This document shows, one piece after another, positions 6,482 through 12,522 of a DNA stretch of 13,518 nucleotides; position 1 is the stretch's first letter; each line of letters begins with the position of its first letter. The DNA is taken from the NCBI GenBank assembly GCA_013002595.1, contig JABDJG010000185.1, forward strand, positions 1 through 13,518, written 5' to 3'. Under the pieces are notes generated by a model. That model was given only the letters and a program-made list of their open reading frames with translations, did not search any database and was not told where the DNA came from. A program made the position numbers and the translations under genes. This stretch comes from Hyphomicrobiales bacterium (GTDB lineage: Bacteria; Pseudomonadota; Alphaproteobacteria; Rhizobiales; Aestuariivirgaceae).

Positions 6482-6589
6482 ATGTCCACCGGTGAAGTAA
6501 TGTTTCTAATTCTGGTCCTCTGCGCCGTGACGGCCTTCGGCACAGTGCTGTTTTATCAGGACCGGCGGCAGCGGCACGATGGAATCTGA
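6482..6589 (+). CDS. 35-residue single-pass membrane microprotein
   Basis: A very short gene: ATG at 6482, TGA at 6587-6589. Residues 6-25 form a hydrophobic helix (VMFLILVLCAVTAFGTVLFY) and the C-terminus is basic (QDRRQRHDGI), the usual pattern of a small oxidase- or transporter-associated subunit with its tail in the cytoplasm. AAGGAA lies seven bases before the ATG, which is the main reason to believe it. The hemerythrin gene follows 45 bases later in the same direction. It is comparable in size and shape to tiny accessory subunits such as CcoQ or CydX, but no family motif proves a relation. Confidence 0.6.
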   Translation: MSTGEVMFLILVLCAVTAFGTVLFYQDRRQRHDGI

Positions 6590-6634
6590 CGTTTGAACCT
6601 GATTGCAGGTCCACGCCGCAACCGGAGCAACGTG

Positions 6635-7171
6635 ATGACACAGGCAATTGCAGTAATCCGCAAGGAGCACCAGAATATGACAAGACTGCTTGACCTTTTG
6701 GACAGGCAGATTGATCTTATCGAGAATGCGGTGCAGCCGGATTATGATCTCATCAAGGAGATTGTCGATTATTTCCTGACGTTTCCGGACCTGTATCATC
6801 ACCCCAAGGAAGACCTGATCTTTCGCAAAATCAAACGGCGCGCGCCGGAACTGGCGTCCAATCTGTTCGACTTGGAAGCAGAGCATGAACATGTATCGGA
6901 ACGTCTGCACACGTTCACCAGGGCGTTGGTCAACGTAATGCTCGAGGCCGAAATTCCGCGCGACAGTTTCGTCAGTTCGGCGCGCGAATTCATCGATGGC
7001 GAGAGGCAGCATATGGCCGATGAGGAAAAGTACTTCTTTCGCCTGGCGCTCGATACCCTGGCAGATGACGACTGGGCGGATATCGACGCCGCAATTGCAA
7101 ACTTCAGCGATCCTCTGGATGCTGAGCCGACTCTGCGGTTTCGAAGCGTTGACGTTTATCTCAAACAGTAA
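6635..7171 (+). CDS. Hemerythrin-domain (HHE) protein
   Basis: Cytoplasmic non-haem di-iron four-helix protein, 178 residues. The hemerythrin ligand series is visible in order: H12 (RKEHQNM), H55/H56 with E59 (YHHPKED), H84/H86 (EAEHEHV) and H126 with E130 (GERQHMADEEKYFF). This is the form seen in proteins that bind O2 or NO, or that protect and repair iron centres during nitrosative stress; which of these applies cannot be read here. The ATG at 6635 has GGAG seven bases upstream; an overlapping GTG at 6632 is possible. The C-terminal 40 residues are acidic then variable. It lies downstream of the 35-residue microprotein and the FNR box at 6224, and so is probably induced at low oxygen. Confidence 0.88.
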   Translation: MTQAIAVIRKEHQNMTRLLDLLDRQIDLIENAVQPDYDLIKEIVDYFLTFPDLYHHPKEDLIFRKIKRRAPELASNLFDLEAEHEHVSERLHTFTRALVNVMLEAEIPRDSFVSSAREFIDGERQHMADEEKYFFRLALDTLADDDWADIDAAIANFSDPLDAEPTLRFRSVDVYLKQ

Positions 7172-7208
7172 CTCTTGAATTTTCTGCTGCCGTAATTATG
7201 CACTGACG

Positions 7209-7382
7209 ATGGATGGACAAACAGTGACAGCCGCCACCGGTACCATGCTGCCAAAGTTGAAGCGATCACTCAAACTTCCGGTGCTGGTTGCGTCGGATGA
7301 TGCCTATGTTGTTCCTGTGTGGGTTCCGGTAGCAGGTCTGTTATTGAGCTGCGGTCTCTTTGTGCTTTCGGCTGCAGGCTGA
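7209..7382 (+). CDS. Possible 57-residue membrane microprotein coupled to the exchanger
   Basis: An ORF of 58 codons with a basic first half (LPKLKRSLKLP) and a hydrophobic helix over residues 34-57 (VVPVWVPVAGLLLSCGLFVL). Its TGA ends five bases before the ATG of the cation exchanger, so translation could be coupled. Against it, no good Shine-Dalgarno precedes the ATG at 7209 or the in-frame ATG at 7245. It is not a missing N-terminus of the exchanger, whose first conserved repeat is complete. No family is recognised. Confidence 0.4.
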   Translation: MDGQTVTAATGTMLPKLKRSLKLPVLVASDDAYVVPVWVPVAGLLLSCGLFVLSAAG

Positions 7383-7387
7383 AACCG

Positions 7388-8434
7388 ATGCCCTTTGGCG
7401 AATATTCACTGGCGGCCAACATTGGCCTGTTCGTCATTGCTGCCGGCGGCGTCTGGATCGCTGGAAGTGCTCTTGCAGGTTACTGCGATGCGATTGCCGA
7501 TCGGAAGAAACTCGGCAAGGCCCTGATGGGGTTGGTATTCCTGGCAACGGCCACCGAGCTGCCGGAAATCGCAACAACCTTCACAGCGGCCATTGCCGGT
7601 AGCGCATCGCTGGTTTTGAACAACATGTTCGGCGGCATTACCTTACAGACCGCCCTGCTCGCGGTGACCGATGGACTGATCGTGCGCGGCGCCCTGACCA
7701 ACTACCCGCGCAAGCCGACACACGCGCTGGAAGCAGCTCTGCTGATTATCCTTTTGAGTGTGCTCCTGGGCATCTGCATCGCCGGTGAAACGTCAATTGG
7801 CTTCAACGTCGGCGTCGGCACAGCATCGCTCGCAGCTGCCTATGTATTCGCTATATGGCTGTTGCGCTATTACGACGAACAGGGCGATTGGGTGCCGGTC
7901 GAGTTACCGGACCGAATTCCACTACCATCTGCAGACGCAAACGGACCCCTGCTCACCAGTTTGTCCACAACGAACCTGATTGTGCGTTCTGTGCTGGCAA
8001 GCCTGGTGATCCTGGTCTGCGGCATTGCCCTGGTCCACGCCGCTGAAGGTATCGCATTGCAAAGCGGTCTGGGGACGAGTTTTGTCGGTGTAACGCTGCT
8101 CGCCGCTGCCACCTCGATGCCAGAGCTGAGCACAACCGTTGCAGCTGCAAGGATCGGCGCCTACACAATGGCCATTTCTAATATTTTTGGCAGCAACCTC
8201 ATCATGCTGGCGCTGCTGCTGCCTGCAGACGTCCTCTACCGGCAAGGCCCAATTCTCGAAGCTGCCGGCAGGTCGGAAAAGCTGGCTTTGATATCAGGCG
8301 TATTGGTAACAGCCGTATACGTTGTCGGCCTGTTGGTCCGTCGCAAACCGCGAATATTCCGGATGGGTGCGGATTCCGCCTGTGTACTGGCGATCTACAT
8401 CGGCTCGCTATTGGTGCTCTATCTAGCCCGCTGA
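7388..8434 (+). CDS. CaCA-superfamily sodium/calcium-exchanger-like membrane protein
   Basis: Inner-membrane cation antiporter of the Ca2+:cation exchanger type, 348 residues, about ten membrane segments in two homologous halves. The alpha-1 repeat (about 48-80) has GLVFLATATELPEIATT with E57 and E60. The alpha-2 repeat (about 232-268) has GVTLLAAATSMPELSTT with E246, then SNIFGSNL. The alpha-1 repeat lacks the usual GN..GSN segment (it reads NNMFGGITLQ), so ion selectivity may differ from classical exchangers. The ATG at 7388 is preferred because it follows the upstream ORF stop by five bases and precedes the first membrane helix; a GTG at 7319 would add 23 non-conserved residues. No obvious link to denitrification is known. 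It converges on the cytochrome c gene. Confidence 0.8.
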   Translation: MPFGEYSLAANIGLFVIAAGGVWIAGSALAGYCDAIADRKKLGKALMGLVFLATATELPEIATTFTAAIAGSASLVLNNMFGGITLQTALLAVTDGLIVRGALTNYPRKPTHALEAALLIILLSVLLGICIAGETSIGFNVGVGTASLAAAYVFAIWLLRYYDEQGDWVPVELPDRIPLPSADANGPLLTSLSTTNLIVRSVLASLVILVCGIALVHAAEGIALQSGLGTSFVGVTLLAAATSMPELSTTVAAARIGAYTMAISNIFGSNLIMLALLLPADVLYRQGPILEAAGRSEKLALISGVLVTAVYVVGLLVRRKPRIFRMGADSACVLAIYIGSLLVLYLAR

Positions 8435-8499
8435 TGAACCACGACAGAGCCCTTGAAAATGCGCTAAATCGAGCGTCGCAGCCTTTATTGTCTGCAGAT

Positions 8500-8973
8500 C
8501 TATTGCTGCAGCGTTTTCAGGTATTCAACCAGGCGTGCAATACGGTCCTTGACTTCTTTTTCCGCAACAACCTGATCTTCCTGCAACAGTCCGGCAGCGG
8601 TTGCCTGAAGGTTGAACCAATATCCCCACACCGGCATTTCAGCCGTGCCGTGCACCGCCGGCAGATCGCGGCCGTCAATGCGAAGACGAATTTCCTCCGC
8701 CGGGAATGTGCCTCCTGCATTCTGGCTGAGCAACGTCAAATTCGGCGGGCTGGAGGTCAGGCTGGCAGCAAGCGGCCCGTTCCCCTTGCCGGCTGTGCCA
8801 TGGCATGGCCCGCACCAGGCCATAAAATCCAGAGCGGCCTGCTCAAGTTCCTCGCCAGCAGGCACCGCATCGATTGGCGCGTTGTCTGCGCTTCGGGACG
8901 CCGAAATGCCGGAACCAAGGATCAATACGGCAACCAAACCGGTGACCAGTAAGTTTTTCGGGCAATAAGACAT
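8500..8973 (-). CDS. Small periplasmic or membrane-anchored cytochrome c
   Basis: Mono-haem class I cytochrome c, 157 residues. Residues 8-25 are a hydrophobic export signal that could be cleaved or kept as an anchor. The haem attachment site is CGPCH (54-58) and the probable axial methionine is M113 in GTAEMPVWGYW. The sequence between them (GTAGKGNGPLAASL, SPPNLTLLS, RIDGRDLP) is typical of soluble c-type electron carriers in respiratory chains. A likely role is electron delivery to NirK or the cbb3 oxidase, inferred from its neighbours. The ATG at 8973 is preceded by AAAGGA at a somewhat long distance. An FNR box is centred 88 bases upstream. Confidence 0.88.
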   Translation of the reverse strand: MSYCPKNLLVTGLVAVLILGSGISASRSADNAPIDAVPAGEELEQAALDFMAWCGPCHGTAGKGNGPLAASLTSSPPNLTLLSQNAGGTFPAEEIRLRIDGRDLPAVHGTAEMPVWGYWFNLQATAAGLLQEDQVVAEKEVKDRIARLVEYLKTLQQ

Positions 8974-9053
8974 AGTTTGGGAGGTCCTTTAATTTGTGCG
9001 CAGGTCAACACTGCATGACCAGCCAACCTTGACTGCGGCCAGGTGCTTCGTCG

Positions 9054-9067
9054 TTGATTCAGATCAA
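9054..9067. promoter_or_regulatory. FNR box in the cytochrome c / UspA divergent region
   Basis: Perfect half-sites TTGAT-TCAG-ATCAA. The centre is 88 bases upstream of the cytochrome c ATG on the minus strand and 174 upstream of the UspA ATG. On geometry it most likely serves cytochrome c, but a -10-like TCATAC at 9090-9095 would also allow rightward transcription. Confidence 0.75.
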
Positions 9068-9146
9068 TGAACAGGCCCGGCAACTAGGCTCATACGCAGA
9101 TGGCTGTTCGATCGAAACCAAACCGGTTTTCCGCCGTCCGTTCACA

Positions 9147-9160
9147 TTGACGCAGATCAA
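9147..9160 (+). promoter_or_regulatory. FNR-like box of the UspA-rhodanese operon
   Basis: TTGAC-GCAG-ATCAA, one mismatch to the palindrome. The centre lies 81 bases before the UspA ATG at 9235, the same distance as for the four-cysteine microprotein gene. It is the second box in this divergent region, repeating the two-box layout between pseudoazurin and the microprotein. Confidence 0.7.
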
Positions 9161-9234
9161 AGCGGTGAATGTGGAAACACGAAATGGTGAGCGAGTTTCG
9201 CAGACAATCTGCACGATCCTGAAGGGAGCCGACA

Positions 9235-9663
9235 ATGTATAGTGAAATTCTTGCCCCGGTCGATCTGGCGCATCCTGAAACCGCCAAACGTATGGTGACG
9301 GAAGCCAAGGCACTGGCCGACAAAACTGGCAGCAAACTCACTTTGCTCAATGTCGTACCAGCGATACCAGGATTTGCCGCTGCTGAATTGCCTGCCGGCA
9401 CGATCAAGAAAATGGTGTCGGACGCTGAGCGCGAATTACGCAAACTCGCCAGCGATCTTGGCCTGGACAAGTCGGCTCGAACAATGCTGCGGTCAGGCAA
9501 ACCGCATAGTCAAATTCTGCAAGTAGCCGATGAAATCAGTGCCGATCTCATCGTCATTGCATCCCACCAGCCGGGCATCGAGGATTATCTGTTGGGGTCT
9601 GTAGCAAGCAGGGTGGTCCGGCATGCCAAATGTTCGGTGTTGGTGGAACGGCAACTCGATTGA
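9235..9663 (+). CDS. Universal stress protein, single UspA domain
   Basis: Cytoplasmic stress protein of the UspA fold, 142 residues. It begins MYSEILAPVDLAHPE, the typical first strand with its acidic loop, and ends with the LLGSVASRVVRHAKCSVLV segment that in ATP-binding members forms the phosphate loop. The preceding loop reads SHQPGIEDY rather than the usual GSHGRxG, so nucleotide binding may be altered. AAGGGAG lies upstream of the ATG. It opens an apparent operon with rhodanese (14 bases later) and the tandem Usp gene, under an FNR-like box. Usp genes induced by FNR-type regulators under anaerobiosis are well known in proteobacteria. Confidence 0.9.
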   Translation: MYSEILAPVDLAHPETAKRMVTEAKALADKTGSKLTLLNVVPAIPGFAAAELPAGTIKKMVSDAERELRKLASDLGLDKSARTMLRSGKPHSQILQVADEISADLIVIASHQPGIEDYLLGSVASRVVRHAKCSVLVERQLD

Positions 9664-9677
9664 AGGGAGACAGGGTG

Positions 9678-10073
9678 ATGCCAGACAATATACTGCGACA
9701 CGGTTTTAAGGAAATGCTCGCAGAGGCGAACGCCGTCATCGAGACCATTTCCGTCCAGGACCTGCCATATTTGATAGATGATCCCGATGTCGAGTTGGTT
9801 GACGTGCGCGAGACCGTCGAGCGGGAGCAGGACGGTTACATTCCCTCGTCAATACATGCTCCACGAGGCCTGTTGGAGTTTCACGCAGACCCTGAAAGCC
9901 CGATCTACAACACCGCCTTGCGCCCGGATCTGCACTTGGTTTTGTATTGCGGGACCGGCGGCCGCTCGGCCCTGGCCGCCAAGACATTGCTCGATATGGG
10001 TTACAAAGAGGTCAGTTCACTGGCTGGCGGTGTGTCCGCCTGGACGGCCGCAGGCAACAGATTGCAGACTTGA
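9678..10073 (+). CDS. Rhodanese-domain sulfurtransferase
   Basis: Single-domain rhodanese, 131 residues, no export signal, so cytoplasmic. The conserved pieces are VELVDVRETVEREQDGYIP (strand and CH2A-like region, residues 38-56), HAPRGLLEF and the active-site loop C91-GTGGRS, followed by AAKTLLDMGYKEVSSLAGGVSAW. C91 is the persulfide-carrying residue. The insert between HAPRG and the active-site strand is moderately long. The ATG at 9678 has GAAGGGAGA upstream; GTG at 9675 is an alternative. It follows UspA by 14 bases and is probably cotranscribed. Its role in the anaerobic context (sulfane-sulfur supply or thiol repair) is inference. Confidence 0.92.
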   Translation: MPDNILRHGFKEMLAEANAVIETISVQDLPYLIDDPDVELVDVRETVEREQDGYIPSSIHAPRGLLEFHADPESPIYNTALRPDLHLVLYCGTGGRSALAAKTLLDMGYKEVSSLAGGVSAWTAAGNRLQT

Positions 10074-10141
10074 CCTTCATCAACTTAGAGCGTGCAACCT
10101 GATCGCAAGAAACGGCCAACTCTGAAAACTGGAGATACGCC

Positions 10142-10984
10142 ATGACCTACAAAACCATTATTGTATCGTTGAATGATGTGTCGCGCAGCGATGCGCTGCT
10201 TGCAGTGTCGATGGCAATAGCCGCAAAACACGACGCCCATCTGATCGGCCTGTATGTGATCCCGGCGGTCCGCGTTTACCCAGAGATGTCGATGCATGCA
10301 GCGCCAGCTGTCATGGATGCATACAGGACCTTTTTTGAAGAGCATGCCGACACCTCTGAAAAGGCATTCGTGGCGGCCACGCAAAAAAACGGCATCGAAG
10401 CCGAATGGCGCAAGACAGAAATTTCCAGCCCGAACATTGCCGATGGCGTGATTGAACACGGCCTGCAGGCAGACTTGATTGTGGCTTCACAAGTGAACGA
10501 AGAGGCCGACGGTGGCGTTGAACCCGATTTTTGTGAGCGCATTGTCATGGAATCCGGCAGGCCGGTATTGCTGATCCCCAGAAGCGGTGAGTTCGCAGAC
10601 ATCGGTTCGAACATCATTGTTGGCTGGAATGGCACGCGCGAGGCCGCCCGCGCGGTGTTCGATGCCATGCCGTTGCTGGAGCAGTCCTCTGCAACGCGTC
10701 TGATTTGGGTCGATCCGCAAAAAACCGGGCAAAAGGCCCGCAATCTTCCAGGTTCAGAGATGGCGGCCACTTTGGCAAGGCACGGCATCAATTCAACAGC
10801 CGAGGCCATGCCGACCGATGGTATCGGACAAGGCGATGCGCTTTTGAACCGGGCCTCTGATCTGGGGGCCGACCTGATCGTCATGGGGGCATATGGCCAC
10901 TCGCGGATGCGTGAGTTCGTGTTCGGTGGCGCAACCCGCACCATATTGAATCACATGACAGTCCCCGTATTGATGTCGCACTAG
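10142..10984 (+). CDS. Tandem-domain universal stress protein
   Basis: 280-residue protein with two UspA domains: about 1-145 (TYKTIIVSLNDVSRSDALL start) and about 155-280 (SNIIVGWNGTREAARAVF start). Only the second ends with a complete nucleotide-loop signature, GAYGHSRMREFVFGGATRTIL, so the second domain is the better candidate for ATP binding; the first has degenerated there. GGAG lies seven bases before the ATG. It follows rhodanese by 68 bases and probably belongs to the same operon. Two-domain Usp proteins beside Fnr and cbb3 oxidase genes are common in alphaproteobacteria. Confidence 0.92.
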   Translation: MTYKTIIVSLNDVSRSDALLAVSMAIAAKHDAHLIGLYVIPAVRVYPEMSMHAAPAVMDAYRTFFEEHADTSEKAFVAATQKNGIEAEWRKTEISSPNIADGVIEHGLQADLIVASQVNEEADGGVEPDFCERIVMESGRPVLLIPRSGEFADIGSNIIVGWNGTREAARAVFDAMPLLEQSSATRLIWVDPQKTGQKARNLPGSEMAATLARHGINSTAEAMPTDGIGQGDALLNRASDLGADLIVMGAYGHSRMREFVFGGATRTILNHMTVPVLMSH

Positions 10985-11022
10985 GGCCTGTGGGGATTCA
11001 GGTTGCGGTGCTGGCCAGGCCC
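10984..11022 (+). terminator. Possible stem-loop after the tandem Usp gene
   Basis: GGGCCTG (10984-10990) pairs with CAGGCCC (11016-11022) around a 25-base loop, starting on the last base of the Usp stop codon. There is no T-tract, so intrinsic termination is doubtful; it could limit read-through into the regulator gene. Confidence 0.3.
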
Positions 11023-11072
11023 CGGCGAATTCGTCACATCCACGACCCTTGCGGTTGTTGTATGGTACCCCG

Positions 11073-11819
11073 GTGAAAGACCCGAAATCAGACATACGCC
11101 AGGATATCCACAACTCGGACGTTCCCGAGATTTGCCGGTCGTGTGAAGCCCGGCACAAGGGCGTTTGCGGCGCACTGAACCCGGCTCAACTGGCAGCGCT
11201 TGCCAAACAAACAACACGCCGCGAAATAACCGAAGGCACTGAACTGATCGCCGCCGATGAGCCGGTTGCCAGCTACTCGAACATCATGTCCGGTGTTGTC
11301 AAACTGTCCAAGCTGCTTGCAGACGGCCGGCAGCAGATTGTTGGACTGCAGTTTGCGCCCGACTTCCTAGGACGGCCCCTTAAGGCCGACAGCCGGATAG
11401 CAGCCGAAGCGGCAACGACGGTAAGGCTGTGCTCATTTCCAAAAACGACTCTTGAACGTATGATGAAAGAGGCGCCGGGCCTGGAGCACAAGTTGCTTGA
11501 ACAGGCGCTCAACGAACTGGACGAAGCGCGTGACTGGATGGTGACACTCGGTCGCAAATCAGCGCGCGAGAAAATTGCCAGTTTTCTGTACCTCATTGCC
11601 GTTCACATCGACCCTGAAGTAGATGATCTGACCGATGGTGGCTGCAGTTTCGATTTGCCGTTGACCCGGGCGGACATCGCCGATTTTCTCGGGCTGACCA
11701 TTGAAACGGTGAGCCGGCAACTGACCAAATTGCGCCAGCAGAACATCATCACCATTGCCAACAACCGTCACATCACCGTTCCCGACATCAATCTCTTGCG
11801 CGAATGCTGTGAGGGTTAG
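11073..11819 (+). CDS. fnrN: Fnr/FnrN-type Crp-family oxygen-responsive regulator
   Basis: Transcription factor of the Crp-Fnr superfamily, about 248 residues. N-terminal cysteines C21, C24 and C32 (C-x2-C-x7-C) together with C120 match the four ligands of the oxygen-labile [4Fe-4S] cluster in FnrN/FnrL/AadR proteins; FixK proteins lack them. A cAMP-binding-like barrel and dimer helix follow, then a winged helix with ADIADFLGLTIETVSRQL. E211, S214 and R215 are the residues that read TTGAT half-sites in E. coli FNR. Seven such boxes occur in this window, so this protein is their most likely reader. The start is uncertain: GTG at 11073 gives the usual family length, but TTG codons at 11049-11058 are possible and no strong Shine-Dalgarno is seen. 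Its stop overlaps that of the convergent hemerythrin gene. Confidence 0.9.
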   Translation: MKDPKSDIRQDIHNSDVPEICRSCEARHKGVCGALNPAQLAALAKQTTRREITEGTELIAADEPVASYSNIMSGVVKLSKLLADGRQQIVGLQFAPDFLGRPLKADSRIAAEAATTVRLCSFPKTTLERMMKEAPGLEHKLLEQALNELDEARDWMVTLGRKSAREKIASFLYLIAVHIDPEVDDLTDGGCSFDLPLTRADIADFLGLTIETVSRQLTKLRQQNIITIANNRHITVPDINLLRECCEG

Positions 11820-12343
11820 GTTTGGCGGTTATCGATCATCACGTCACGCAATGTCTTGAGGTCGGTTGGCGTTAGCCGCTTGCGGGCAAGCGGCAACAGG
11901 ACAGAATTCTCCCAGTGCAGATGACGTCTGTAGCTCTCGAAAAACCCGCGCAGCATATATCCGAGCATATTGGGATTGAGTGGTTTTTCTCCGTTCGACA
12001 AATGCTCCAGGTGCTCCGACAACTCGTCTGCAAAGCTTTCATCGGTTGCGTGTTCAAGACTGAGCTGCGCGAGATGCTCGACGATATTGTCTTCGGGCAG
12101 TGCGCGCTTCTCCAGCAACGGGAACAATCCTTCCTCCTCGTCCTTGTGATGAAGCGGCACTTCCCACAATAGACAGTCCCGTGCCTGGCGGCATTTTGGC
12201 GGTTCGACTTCATCCGGCAAGCTGTCGGCGATCTGCTCAAGAATATTGCACAATTCGGCGTGTTGCGAATGTGTCAGTTCGAGCGCATCAATCGGGCTGG
12301 AAATCAGAACTTCAAGAGCGTCATCAACCTTGCTTCCCTGCAT
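11816..12343 (-). CDS. Second hemerythrin-domain protein
   Basis: Cytoplasmic four-helix protein, 175 residues, distinct from the one at 6635. Candidate iron ligands are H25/H28 (LTHSQHAEL), H65/H66 with E69/E70 (PLHHKDEEEGLFP), H98 (SLEHATDE) and H141/E145 (RRHLHWENSVLLP). The family includes iron-cluster repair, NO-binding and oxygen-sensing members. The start is uncertain. ATG at 12343 has AGGG nearby, lies 81 bases from the FNR box and follows a stretch with non-coding codon character; ATGs at 12382 and 12418 are in frame, but the last overlaps the FNR box. Two cysteines (C51, C57) are present in the helix A-B loop. The gene is convergent with fnrN (stop codons overlap) and divergent from ccoN. 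Confidence 0.82.
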   Translation of the reverse strand: MQGSKVDDALEVLISSPIDALELTHSQHAELCNILEQIADSLPDEVEPPKCRQARDCLLWEVPLHHKDEEEGLFPLLEKRALPEDNIVEHLAQLSLEHATDESFADELSEHLEHLSNGEKPLNPNMLGYMLRGFFESYRRHLHWENSVLLPLARKRLTPTDLKTLRDVMIDNRQT

Positions 12344-12417
12344 TTTCCCTAGGGGAATACTATAATTTCCGCTCTTAGTCATAGACAGATCAGTGCTGCA
12401 ATTTTGCGCCTTGCACA

Positions 12418-12431
12418 TTGATCCAGATCAA
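12418..12431. promoter_or_regulatory. FNR box between the second hemerythrin gene and ccoN
   Basis: Perfect palindrome TTGAT-CCAG-ATCAA, identical to the site at 6224. The centre lies 98.5 bases before the ccoN ATG and 81.5 before the preferred hemerythrin ATG. Only one box is seen in this divergent region, so it may serve both genes. Control of cbb3 oxidase genes by FnrN/FixK boxes is well established in rhizobia. Confidence 0.8.
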
Positions 12432-12522
12432 AGCTTGCAGACTAAACGGATGGCATCAACCCACCTGCAATCCGCTCCGCAATTCGTGCGGGCGCGTGCG
12501 GGGAAACTACGGGGTGAAACCA

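Noticed and set aside
8434..8952. Plus-strand open frame of 172 codons over the cytochrome c gene
   Set aside because: Antisense to a cytochrome c with CGPCH and Met ligand; no motif and no Shine-Dalgarno.
10276..10944. Minus-strand open frame of 222 codons over the tandem Usp gene
   Set aside because: Shadow of a clear two-domain Usp protein.
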